A DNA stretch of 64,000 nt from contig NZ_CP152052.1 of NCBI RefSeq assembly GCF_038637725.1, positions 2,153,501-2,217,500 on the forward strand, given 5' to 3'. This DNA is from Psychrobacillus sp. FSL H8-0483 (lineage in GTDB: Bacteria; Bacillota; Bacilli; Bacillales_A; Planococcaceae). Below are positions 17,750 to 25,945 of the stretch, piece after piece. The position numbers and the translations under genes are program-made. The notes under the pieces were generated by a model, which saw nothing but the letters and a program-made list of their open reading frames with translations, was not told the origin of the DNA and did no database searches. Each line of letters starts with the position of its first letter. Within the stretch, counting starts at the first letter, position 1.

Positions 17750-19231
17750 TTAGAATATTCCCGCTTCCTTTTTTGCTTTATTTAAAAAGTTTGTCACCAT
17801 ATCTTTATAAGGTTTCTTATCAAATCCATCATAATAAGCATTCGACATTCTCACAGGATCCCCAAAGAAATAGTATTCGTAAAGTGCTTGGCGATTTCCG
17901 AAAGCACTAATGGATATATCCCACGCTAAGCGGAATAACTGTACTTTTTCCTCTCCATTTATATTTGCACCTTGTGTGTAACGATGGACTAACGGACCCA
18001 CATCGGAATTGCTAAAGTCTGCTTCGGTTGGTAGTGCCATTAAACCGGAAGCCCCTAGAATTTTAATGATTTCATTCATACGCTGATACATTTTTGGGAA
18101 CCAGTTACGTGCAGCATTTAATGGTTCAAAGTCTGGCGTCATATTGCCATACTGATCGATTTTGGCATTATGCTCCGCTCTGAATAAATGAGAGCGCATA
18201 ACCTCTAAAATAACCATGATTTCACTTGCTTTTTCTTTCACATGCATGAATTGATCAATACCAATCGCTTCCATCATACTTATAACGACACCTAAGATAA
18301 ATTCGGTTTTTACGACGTTTTTCGAAATAACCTGATGCGTCATGTGTATAACCGCATTTGTCTCGGCATACGTACGGTTGCATATATTTGTACTTTCACA
18401 TACAAAAACTCTTTCCCATGGAACTAATACATCTTCAAATGAAATAATTGCATCACTCTCATCAAACCTAGCTCCTAATGGGTGATCCCATTTGCTTTTT
18501 CCATAGTCGAATGATTCACGAGATAAGAATTTCAAACCCTTTGTATTATTTGGAATTGCAAACGCAAATGCGAATGGATCATCTGTAGTTCCAGGTGTTC
18601 TATTTATCGTAGAAGGAAATACGACGAGTTCATCGGTAATACCACCTAATGTTGCCAGGAGACGACAACCATTCACTATAATCCCGTCTTGGGTCTTTTT
18701 TGTTATACGTGCTGATAGAAATGGATCTTTTTGCTCTGCTTGCGTTAACATTGATCGATTTACTTGAGGATGAATTAAAGTATGGGTTAAACTAATATCG
18801 TTTTCTCGTGCATATTCATAGTAATCTGCAGCATTTTTACCAAATTGCTCACTTCCACCGCCCTCTTGCGCAAAAAACTGGCTAGCAGTTCCGAAGGCCA
18901 TAATACTTGTATTCAAGTAGTCTGGGGAACGCCCCATCATCCCACCTGAAAAAGTTGCCCATTCTGTATGCATTTCACGTCTTTTAAACAAATCTTCTTT
19001 TGTTTTAGGAGCAATAAAAGATAGCCCCACTTTTTTACCAGATGTCGGTGAGGTATATAGCATTTTTTCCGGCTTCTCATGCTGTAAATCGTAAAGACCT
19101 GCAACGCTTTCTACTACATTTTTAAATGCTGGATGTGTAGTTACGTCTCCTACTTTTCCCCCATGAATCCATACTTCCGTATTCCTCTTTTTAATGCCTT
19201 CGATATATTCTTTCCCCGTTCGTGCGCCCAT
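17750..19231 (-). CDS. hpaB: 4-Hydroxyphenylacetate 3-monooxygenase, oxygenase component
   Basis: A 493-residue HpaB/PvcC-family FADH2-dependent monooxygenase that hydroxylates 4-hydroxyphenylacetate to 3,4-dihydroxyphenylacetate. The N-terminus (TGKEYIEGIK), the ARITKKTQDGIIVNGCRLLATLGG segment region and the WERVFVCE segment are typical of the acyl-CoA dehydrogenase-like fold of this family. GGAGGGAATAG precedes the ATG. It heads the second hpa block, after a 118-base gap that contains a 22-base motif shared with the phenylalanine operon. Confidence 0.93.
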   Translation of the reverse strand: MGARTGKEYIEGIKKRNTEVWIHGGKVGDVTTHPAFKNVVESVAGLYDLQHEKPEKMLYTSPTSGKKVGLSFIAPKTKEDLFKRREMHTEWATFSGGMMGRSPDYLNTSIMAFGTASQFFAQEGGGSEQFGKNAADYYEYARENDISLTHTLIHPQVNRSMLTQAEQKDPFLSARITKKTQDGIIVNGCRLLATLGGITDELVVFPSTINRTPGTTDDPFAFAFAIPNNTKGLKFLSRESFDYGKSKWDHPLGARFDESDAIISFEDVLVPWERVFVCESTNICNRTYAETNAVIHMTHQVISKNVVKTEFILGVVISMMEAIGIDQFMHVKEKASEIMVILEVMRSHLFRAEHNAKIDQYGNMTPDFEPLNAARNWFPKMYQRMNEIIKILGASGLMALPTEADFSNSDVGPLVHRYTQGANINGEEKVQLFRLAWDISISAFGNRQALYEYYFFGDPVRMSNAYYDGFDKKPYKDMVTNFLNKAKKEAGIF

Positions 19232-19308
19232 TCTATTCCCTCCTCTTATTGCTAGTTGTTAGGTTAAAATTGTATTTTCATAATTCTCAGAACTACAAAT
19301 GTACAAAG

Positions 19309-19330
19309 ATATATGAAATAATATATGATT
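19309..19330. promoter_or_regulatory. Candidate operator upstream of hpaB
   Basis: This 22-base motif of two TATATGA-type half sites matches 20 of 22 bases of the motif at 31038-31059 in the GntR/thioesterase divergent region. The sites are AT-rich, so chance similarity is possible. Confidence 0.4.
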
Positions 19331-19349
19331 ATAGTTATAAATTCACAGT

Positions 19350-19736
19350 TTACTTATTAAATCTTGCGTGAATATTATTTTGTTTATAAGTACCAGCTTC
19401 ACTAAATTCAATAAGTTCCATAGACAACGCTAAGTATCGTTTGGACATTAGTTCGGAGAAATGCTCTTTCATGACCTCAAATAGCGTATGACAAACTTCT
19501 TTCTTTATTTCCTCGGAACGTCCTGCTCCAATTTTTAACACTGCATGGACGAATGCATCATCCTCGGCTCCATCCGCCACTCGATAGTCTTTTAATTCAA
19601 TCGCTCTTGAGCGAATACCTCCTATTGGAAAAATAGGGGCTCGTGCAATTAAAACTCGATGGATTTCCTCTAGTAGCTTTGCGAGATTGGCTTCATCTTT
19701 AATGTTATCCGTGTACTCCACAATAAAATGCGGCAA
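19350..19736 (-). CDS. hpaF: 5-Carboxymethyl-2-hydroxymuconate delta-isomerase
   Basis: Tautomerase-superfamily isomerase of 128 residues, close to the 126 of the E. coli enzyme. The TTG at 19736 is chosen because it places Pro directly after the initiator Met (MPHFIVEYTDN), the catalytic N-terminal proline of the family, and AAAGGGGGG lies upstream. A longer start at 19757 would bury that proline. It follows hpaG2 with a 20-base gap. Confidence 0.88.
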   Translation of the reverse strand: MPHFIVEYTDNIKDEANLAKLLEEIHRVLIARAPIFPIGGIRSRAIELKDYRVADGAEDDAFVHAVLKIGAGRSEEIKKEVCHTLFEVMKEHFSELMSKRYLALSMELIEFSEAGTYKQNNIHARFNK

Positions 19737-19756
19737 AAAAAATCCCCCCTTTTGCA

Positions 19757-20515
19757 CTATCGATTTGCAAAGGAATCATCTCCGATTATGGTATTTACTA
19801 AGCGACCAATTCCTTCCACTTCCGTGACAACAACATCTCCAACGGTAGTATCCACTGATCCTTTAGGAGTGCCTGTAAGAATGACATCATTTTCACTCAA
19901 TGTCATAAAGCTAGTTAAATAAACAATAAGCGATGGAATATCAAAGATCATATCCGCCGTTGTTCCTTCTTGAACCAGTTTATTATTGACATGTGTCGTC
20001 AACTTTAGCTTCATTGGGTCCTCTATATCTGTTGCATCGACGATCCATGGTCCGAATGGTGTACAGGTATCACGATTTTTCACTCGAAGGTTCGGACGGT
20101 AATAATTTTCTAAATAATCTCTGATGGCATAATCGTTTGCGACACTATACCCCTTAATATATTTGTATGCTTCTTCTTTTTTCACATGTCTAGCTGTTTC
20201 CCCGATAATTACAGCTAGTTCACATTCATAGTGCATATAGGTGACATCTGCAGGACGACGTGTATATGCTTGATGCCCAATAAACGTATTCGGTCCTTTT
20301 AAAAAAACAAGGGGTTCCGATGGGGCATCAAATGAAAGTTCTGCTGCATGATCCGCATAGTTCAGTCCTAGTGCAAACACCGTGCGCGGCACAATCGGTG
20401 TAAGCCAGGTTACTTTATTCTCTTCTACTATTCGGCCATCATCTAACTTAAGTCGCCCTTCCCATTCAATCGCTTCATGAATGGCACCCCCATATGCAAT
20501 CCGCGCTTTTCTCAT
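19757..20515 (-). CDS. hpaG2: HpaG-type FAH-family protein, C-terminal-half equivalent (metal site intact)
   Basis: A 252-residue fumarylacetoacetate hydrolase-family protein, expected to catalyse the decarboxylation/isomerisation step to 2-oxohept-3-ene-1,7-dioate. It starts ALGLNYADHAAE and keeps the metal ligands in YECELAVIIGE and the YSVANDYAIRD segment. In E. coli HpaG is one protein of two FAH repeats; here the halves are separate genes. The ATG at 20515 overlaps the hpaG1 stop by the ATGA tetranucleotide, implying coupled translation and a heteromeric enzyme. Confidence 0.85.
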   Translation of the reverse strand: MRKARIAYGGAIHEAIEWEGRLKLDDGRIVEENKVTWLTPIVPRTVFALGLNYADHAAELSFDAPSEPLVFLKGPNTFIGHQAYTRRPADVTYMHYECELAVIIGETARHVKKEEAYKYIKGYSVANDYAIRDYLENYYRPNLRVKNRDTCTPFGPWIVDATDIEDPMKLKLTTHVNNKLVQEGTTADMIFDIPSLIVYLTSFMTLSENDVILTGTPKGSVDTTVGDVVVTEVEGIGRLVNTIIGDDSFANR

Positions 20516-21303
20516 ATCTTCCCCCTCCAATTGATTTCACTTTCATCCACAATCACATTTTCTAAGCTCCCAATCCCACCTATTTCGATTCGAACTTTAT
20601 CTCCTACCTTTGCTTGTGGAGCTTCTTCAGGGACTCCTACGAGTAATACATCTCCAGGGCTTAATGTCATGAACTCTGTGACATCTGCAAGTAGGCGGGA
20701 TACCGAACGGATCAAATTGGAAGTCGAATTTTCCTGCTGGAGTATACCATTGATAAATACCCGAATGGCTAAATCATCTGGATTCTCTACTTCATGACAA
20801 TCTATAATCCATGGTCCGATCGGACAAAACCCATCACGTGATTTATGTTGAACTCCTGGTCGGTAAACGCTTTCATTTGGTACGCTGACATCGTTTACGA
20901 TCGTATAGCCTGCTACGTAATTTAGTGCATTCTTTTCATCGACTGCAACTGCTAGCTTCCCTATTACTAATCCAAGTGCTGCGCCAATCTCCAATTTCTC
21001 TATCCCTGGTGGCATGGGGATTGCTGCACCATAATGATTGAAGGTATTTGCTGGTTTAATATAAAGAATAGGAGCGAGTGGCGGCGAACCATATGGTTTG
21101 TCATTTACAGCATCTCCTAATTTTTCAAGAGCCCCCTTATAGTTCAGTAGCGTACCATAAACTGTACCTATAATCGGGTTGTCGAACTGTATTTCATTAA
21201 CACTTAACACCCTGTTCCCTAAAACAACTGTATTCGTTCCTGCATGCACATCCACTAATGCTAAATTCCGTTCCCCTAACACTTTGATCCTTGCCCTGGT
21301 CAT
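20512..21303 (-). CDS. hpaG1: HpaG-type FAH-family protein, N-terminal-half equivalent (metal site degenerate)
   Basis: A 263-residue FAH-family protein and the first gene of the hpa block. Where the family has E-x-E-LAVVIGK, this protein has IGAALGLVIGK, so the two glutamate ligands are missing. That matches the idea of a non-catalytic or altered first half, as in fused HpaG proteins. The ATG at 21303 follows AAGGAG; a longer reading to 21339 has no such site. Downstream genes overlap or follow closely. Confidence 0.82.
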   Translation of the reverse strand: MTRARIKVLGERNLALVDVHAGTNTVVLGNRVLSVNEIQFDNPIIGTVYGTLLNYKGALEKLGDAVNDKPYGSPPLAPILYIKPANTFNHYGAAIPMPPGIEKLEIGAALGLVIGKLAVAVDEKNALNYVAGYTIVNDVSVPNESVYRPGVQHKSRDGFCPIGPWIIDCHEVENPDDLAIRVFINGILQQENSTSNLIRSVSRLLADVTEFMTLSPGDVLLVGVPEEAPQAKVGDKVRIEIGGIGSLENVIVDESEINWRGKI

Positions 21304-21382
21304 ACGTTTCACTCCTTCATCTGCCAGGCTAATTTTCAATAGCGAAACAACTATATTTCCTAAGAAATACTAACTAAGAAAC

Positions 21383-21485
21383 AAATAAGGGCACCCATCT
21401 TCTAGGCTGAAGTTTTCAAACCACAAACTATTAAAAGAGGTGCCCCTACATTTCAGAAACTATATTCTCAAAATACCCTTATTTA
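21383..21485. other. Nested inverted repeats between the ABC and hpa operons
   Basis: AAATAAGGG (21383-21391) is the complement of CCCTTATTT (21477-21485), and GGGCACC (21389-21395) of GGTGCCC (21439-21445). The block may be a terminator of the ABC operon, a leader structure for hpaG1, or a decayed mobile-element end. Confidence 0.4.
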
Positions 21486-21520
21486 GTTGTCCATTATTTA
21501 ACACAAACTGAAACAAATTA

Positions 21521-22324
21521 CTATATGGATAACAATGCTTTATCACTTGTTAATTTCTCGCCACGAATCCGTTGGAATTCATCCATCAGTTTGGGAATGG
21601 TTAATTTTTTCTTTTCTTCTGCTTCTATCTCTAAAATGATTTGACCTTTATCCATCATAATAAGCCTGTTCCCTAAGTCTAGCGCTTGTTGCATATTATG
21701 AGTAATCATAAGAGTCGTTAGCTGGTCCTTTTCCACAAGCAGCTTCGTTAAATTCGTAATTAATTCTGCTCGCGATGGGTCTAGTGCGGCAGTATGTTCA
21801 TCCAGAAGTAAAATAGACGGTTGTGTAAAGGTAGCCATCAATAGTGAAAGTGCTTGCCTCTCCCCACCAGAAAGCATTCCTACTTTTGCATTCAATCGAT
21901 TTTCCAGGTTTAAATGAAGGGCTTCAAGTGATGCACGGAAAAATTCACGGCGTTTCTTGTCAACGCCCTTTTTTAATGTACGTTTTTTGTTTCGTGAGTA
22001 AGCCATTGCTAAGTTTTCCTCAATCGTCATCGTAGGTGCGGTCCCTGCCATTGGATCTTGAAATACCCTCCCAATCATCTGGGAACGCTTATACTCCGGC
22101 ATTTTTGTAACGTCTTTATTAGCAATTTCAATTACTCCAAAATCAGGAGAAAGAGCGCCAGAAATCATATTCAACATAGTCGATTTTCCAGCACCGTTGC
22201 TTCCAATCACAGTCATAAAATCACCAGGATTTAACTGCAGATTGATTTGATCCAATGCAATTTTTTCATCAGGTGTTGCTTCATTAAACAATTTATTAAT
22301 CTGACTGAGCTTTAACAACGGCAT
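21521..22324 (-). CDS. ABC transporter ATP-binding protein (TrpZ-like)
   Basis: A 267-residue ABC ATPase energising the permease encoded just upstream. Motifs are Walker A GSNGAGKST, the Q-loop VFQDP, signature LSGGERQ, Walker B LLLDEHTA and the H-loop ITHNM. The start overlaps the permease gene by 29 bases, with GGAGGGG before the ATG. Family relatives import tryptophan or other small amphipathic ligands. Placement between hpa and the phenylalanine operon suggests an aromatic substrate, by inference. Confidence 0.88.
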   Translation of the reverse strand: MPLLKLSQINKLFNEATPDEKIALDQINLQLNPGDFMTVIGSNGAGKSTMLNMISGALSPDFGVIEIANKDVTKMPEYKRSQMIGRVFQDPMAGTAPTMTIEENLAMAYSRNKKRTLKKGVDKKRREFFRASLEALHLNLENRLNAKVGMLSGGERQALSLLMATFTQPSILLLDEHTAALDPSRAELITNLTKLLVEKDQLTTLMITHNMQQALDLGNRLIMMDKGQIILEIEAEEKKKLTIPKLMDEFQRIRGEKLTSDKALLSI

Positions 22325-23345
22325 TCCCCTCCTTCATTAGCAAATGTTTTTGCTCTACTAATCGTTCCGCATGGCGTTTAGCTTTCCTATTTTTTTCCCG
22401 CTTCTTTTCAAAGAACTGGGGCAAGATAAGCGCGCAAATGACAATAACCGCGGTAATTAGTTTCATATCTCCCGTATCAAGAAAGTCCACTCTTAGTGCG
22501 AGGCCAAGTACAATTCTGTAAATAATGGCTCCAGCAATTACAGCAAATGTTGTTCGGACAATCGTTTTCGTACCAAATATTGCCTCACCAATAATGACAG
22601 AAGCTAGTCCGATAATAATCATCCCAATTCCCATTCCGATGTCCGCAAACTTTGCATACTGAGCGATCAGGGCTCCAGAAAAGGCAACAAGTGCATTTGA
22701 GAAGCCAAGACCAAGAATCACAAGTGTGTCTGTATTAGCAGATAAGCTTCGAATCATTTTCTTATTATCGCCAGTAGCTCTTATCGCAAGACCTACTTCG
22801 GTTTTCAAAAACCAATCGACGACAAGTTTTATAATCAAAACAATAATAGTCATGATGAACAAAGTACCCCAAGTTGAAGGTAAGTACTGAAAACCCAGCA
22901 TGCTTAAAAAATTTGTAATGGCCTTGTCGATACCTAAATTACCCCAAAAGGTTTGGAACTGAATAAATATTGTTTCAGCATTTAATAAAGGTATATTTGG
23001 GCGACCAATGGAATTCGGAGAAGTGAGTCCCATTATGCGTAAATTTATAGAATAGAGCGCGATCATCATTAAAATCCCAGATAGAAGTGCATTAATTTTC
23101 CCTTTTGTATGTAGGAGACCGGTAACACATCCAGCAAGAAAGCCAATAACTATGGCTACTGCTGTAGCTACCGCCGGATGATATCCGAAGATAATCATCG
23201 TGGCAGCAGTTCCAGCTCCAGTTACAAAACTTCCGTCTACTGTTAAATCCGGAAAATCTAGCACTCGGAATGAAATATACACGCCAAGTGCCATAATTGC
23301 ATAGATGATTCCTTGCTCCACAGAGCCAAATACTGCTGAAAACAT
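22296..23345 (-). CDS. ABC transporter permease (TrpY/LivH-like)
   Basis: A 349-residue integral membrane protein with about eight to ten hydrophobic segments and a highly basic C-terminal tail (FEKKREKNRKAKRH). It resembles branched-chain amino acid-type permeases used with ABC_sub_bind lipoproteins. GGAGGTGG precedes the ATG. It is the middle gene of a binding protein-permease-ATPase operon. Confidence 0.88.
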   Translation of the reverse strand: MFSAVFGSVEQGIIYAIMALGVYISFRVLDFPDLTVDGSFVTGAGTAATMIIFGYHPAVATAVAIVIGFLAGCVTGLLHTKGKINALLSGILMMIALYSINLRIMGLTSPNSIGRPNIPLLNAETIFIQFQTFWGNLGIDKAITNFLSMLGFQYLPSTWGTLFIMTIIVLIIKLVVDWFLKTEVGLAIRATGDNKKMIRSLSANTDTLVILGLGFSNALVAFSGALIAQYAKFADIGMGIGMIIIGLASVIIGEAIFGTKTIVRTTFAVIAGAIIYRIVLGLALRVDFLDTGDMKLITAVIVICALILPQFFEKKREKNRKAKRHAERLVEQKHLLMKEGNAVVKAQSD

Positions 23346-23362
23346 GTAGAACCACCTCCTAA

Positions 23363-24340
23363 TTACTCGCTAAATTCAGCTTTCCATTCGTCTTTGATGT
23401 CGAGTCCTATGGTAGATGCTGTGTTTTTATTCATGATCAATTTTAATTTTTGTGGAATTTGAACTGGCAAATCAGCTGGTTTACTTTCACCTTTTAAGAT
23501 TTTAACTGCCATTTGTCCAGCTTCGTAACCAATATCAAAATACTCAAATCCGTATGCTGCTAAGCCACCTCGTTTGACAGAGTCAAATTCGCCTACCATC
23601 ATTGGAATTTTATTTTCGTTTGCGACTGAAATAACAGATTCAAGTGCGGAAACAACCGTGTTATCTGTAATGATGTACATAGAATCAACTTTACCTAGCA
23701 ATGATTCAGTCGCTTGTTTTACATCTGCAGAAGTAGCAACAGACGCTTCCACAACAGTCATATCCATCCCTTTCAACATTTCTTTTACTGCATCTACTTG
23801 AGCTCGTGAATTTTGCTCTCCAGAGTTAAATACCATTCCAACATTTTTCGCTCCTAATTCATCTTTCAGGAACTTCATTGTATTAGAAATTGCATCTGGA
23901 TGTGCATCAATTGTACCTGTTACATTGCCTCCCGGTTTTTCCATTGAGTCAACCAGTTCCGCTCCAACTGCATCTGTTACGGAAGTGAAAACGATTGGAA
24001 TTTCTGATGTAGCACTAGCTGCTGCCTGAGCACTAGGAGTTGAGTTAGCAAATATTAGATCCACTTTTTCACTCACAAGATTTGTCGCAATTGTCGTATT
24101 GGCACTGTTATCCCCTTGTGCAATTTGAACTTCATATTCTGCATCAATCCCTGCATCCTCTAAAGCCTTTTTAAAGCCGTCGTATGCTGCATTGAGTGAT
24201 GGGTGCTCTACTATTTGGGTTACACCTATTTTATATTTTTTCGAGGATGCTTCCTTATCTCCTCCATCACCACCACATGCTGCAAGTACTAATGTTGTAC
24301 TGAAAATAACAGCCATCATTTTTTTCCATCTGTTCTTCAT
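23363..24340 (-). CDS. ABC transporter substrate-binding lipoprotein (ABC_sub_bind family)
   Basis: The 325-residue protein has a basic N-terminus, a hydrophobic stretch and the lipobox LVLAAC, so it should be anchored to the outer face of the membrane. The mature part begins KYKIGVTQIVEHPSL and shows the two-lobe signature of the TrpX-type family (GGNVTGTIDAHP, VGMVFNSGEQNS). The ligand is unknown; tyrosine, phenylalanine or hydroxyphenylacetate would fit the neighbourhood. No T-box leader was seen upstream. GAGGGGGA precedes the ATG. Confidence 0.88.
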   Translation of the reverse strand: MKNRWKKMMAVIFSTTLVLAACGGDGGDKEASSKKYKIGVTQIVEHPSLNAAYDGFKKALEDAGIDAEYEVQIAQGDNSANTTIATNLVSEKVDLIFANSTPSAQAAASATSEIPIVFTSVTDAVGAELVDSMEKPGGNVTGTIDAHPDAISNTMKFLKDELGAKNVGMVFNSGEQNSRAQVDAVKEMLKGMDMTVVEASVATSADVKQATESLLGKVDSMYIITDNTVVSALESVISVANENKIPMMVGEFDSVKRGGLAAYGFEYFDIGYEAGQMAVKILKGESKPADLPVQIPQKLKLIMNKNTASTIGLDIKDEWKAEFSE

Positions 24341-24418
24341 TTCATTTCCCCCTCTTTAAGCTGTTTTATTTAGTAGTTATTTGAACCCAATACACGATAC
24401 ATTTACTACTAACTTAAT

Positions 24419-24456
24419 AATAATCAGTTCAAATCATTTAGAATGTTCTGATTATT
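24419..24456. promoter_or_regulatory. Inverted repeat upstream of the ABC operon
   Basis: AATAATCAG (24419-24427) is exactly complementary to CTGATTATT (24448-24456), with a 20-base spacer. It lies between the lpd stop and the lipoprotein start, and could be an operator or a weak terminator. Confidence 0.35.
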
Positions 24457-24504
24457 AATTGTTTATTATACATTTTCTTTCACTAGTTTGATAGAGTTAT
24501 TTTA

Positions 24505-25944
24505 TTAGATTTTAATATAATCAGCCTTATTAACAGTGGTAGAGTGAATGGATTGACCGATTAACCCCTCTACCACTTCAAGTAGCGCTTCATTAAATGC
24601 TGGATGTGCATAGTGGGGGAATTTAACGTCTTCTTCTTTTGCGGCCATTTCTAGCAACTGGACAAAGGAGCCTGACATTTCAACAGCCCCTTCACCAATC
24701 ATATGAATCCCATGTATTATCTCTGTTGTTGAATCCGAAATAACTTTAATTAACCCATCCTTTTTACCAGTAATGGCTGCATAACCGTTGGTACCAAGAG
24801 CAAATTGACTGACACGAATAGCCAATCCATAATCCCGTGCACTTTGTTCCGTGAGCCCCACAGAAACGACTGGAGGAATCGTATGAGCAACAACTGGTAT
24901 AAATGTAGGGTCTACTTCTGTTTGTTCTCCTGCAATGGATGCTACGGCAGCTTTTCCTTGTTTGATGGCTTTAACTGCGAGCATTGGACCTTCCGTTACA
25001 TCACCTATTGCATAGATGGTAGGTATCGATGAACGCATATTTACGTCTATCTTTATAAAGCCCTCATTTGTTTGCGCAATTCCGAAACGACTTATTCCTA
25101 GAGAATCTAAGTTGGGTGTCCTTGTTCCGGAAATGAATAGATGGGATCCACTTATTGATTCTTCTACTTTATTATCTGTAAGGAAAGATATCGTAATGCC
25201 ATCTTTTGTCTCGTCAAAGGAGATTAATTCCATTTCTTTATACACTTTAATTTTTCGTTTTTTAAATAAGCGACTTAACTCTTTATTAATGGATTCATCG
25301 AAAGGAAAGGCAGCTTTGTAATCTAAAACCACACTGACTTGTGTCCCTAATGCCGCAAAACTGGAAGCCACTTCAAGGGCAATGTAATCTTGACCTCTTA
25401 CAATAAGGTGGTCCGGTAACTGATCCAATTTAAATAATTCATGCGGAAATAAAATTCTTTCCCCTTTGTCTTTAAAAGGAGCTGGCATGCTCGGGGAACT
25501 TCCTGTTGCGATAATAACTTGCTCAAATTCAAAAATATCGAATTGATGACCATTTTCTACACCAATTTTGTCTATAGCGAGGAAAGTAGCTTTCCCACGT
25601 ATTATTTCAATTTTGTTTGATTTACATAAACTTTCTACACCAGACCGAAGCTGATGGATGACTTTAGACTTATAATCACTTAGCTTTTTCATATCGAATA
25701 GGTTATCTGAATTTCCAATTCCAAGATCTTGTAAATGAGCGCTTTCTGAGCGTTTAGCTGCTGCATGTGTAAATATTTTAGAAGGAATACATCCTTCATT
25801 CAAACAAACACCACCCATATGAGCCTGTTCAATGATTGTGACCGAAAGACCAAGCTGTGCAGCCCGTATCGCAGCACTGTAACCTCCTGGCCCTCCTCCA
25901 ATAATAATTAGATTTCGTTCCTGACTGATTTCCCCAACAACCAT
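24505..25944 (-). CDS. lpdA: Dihydrolipoyl dehydrogenase (E3)
   Basis: FAD-dependent disulfide oxidoreductase of 479 residues that reoxidises the lipoyl group of the E2 encoded just upstream. It has the N-terminal FAD motif GGGPGGYSAAIRAAQLG, the redox pair in GGVCLNEGCIPSK, a second GD motif (YAIGDVTEGP) and the C-terminal HAHP-like YAHPAFNEA (the catalytic His region). The ATG lies two bases past the E2 stop with GGAGATG upstream. It is the last gene of the operon. Confidence 0.93.
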   Translation of the reverse strand: MVVGEISQERNLIIIGGGPGGYSAAIRAAQLGLSVTIIEQAHMGGVCLNEGCIPSKIFTHAAAKRSESAHLQDLGIGNSDNLFDMKKLSDYKSKVIHQLRSGVESLCKSNKIEIIRGKATFLAIDKIGVENGHQFDIFEFEQVIIATGSSPSMPAPFKDKGERILFPHELFKLDQLPDHLIVRGQDYIALEVASSFAALGTQVSVVLDYKAAFPFDESINKELSRLFKKRKIKVYKEMELISFDETKDGITISFLTDNKVEESISGSHLFISGTRTPNLDSLGISRFGIAQTNEGFIKIDVNMRSSIPTIYAIGDVTEGPMLAVKAIKQGKAAVASIAGEQTEVDPTFIPVVAHTIPPVVSVGLTEQSARDYGLAIRVSQFALGTNGYAAITGKKDGLIKVISDSTTEIIHGIHMIGEGAVEMSGSFVQLLEMAAKEEDVKFPHYAHPAFNEALLEVVEGLIGQSIHSTTVNKADYIKI

Positions 25945-25945
25945 T

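Noticed and set aside
24341-24504. T-box or other riboswitch before the TrpXYZ-type operon.
   Set aside because: No T-box core sequence or antiterminator pattern could be recognised in this short AT-rich gap.
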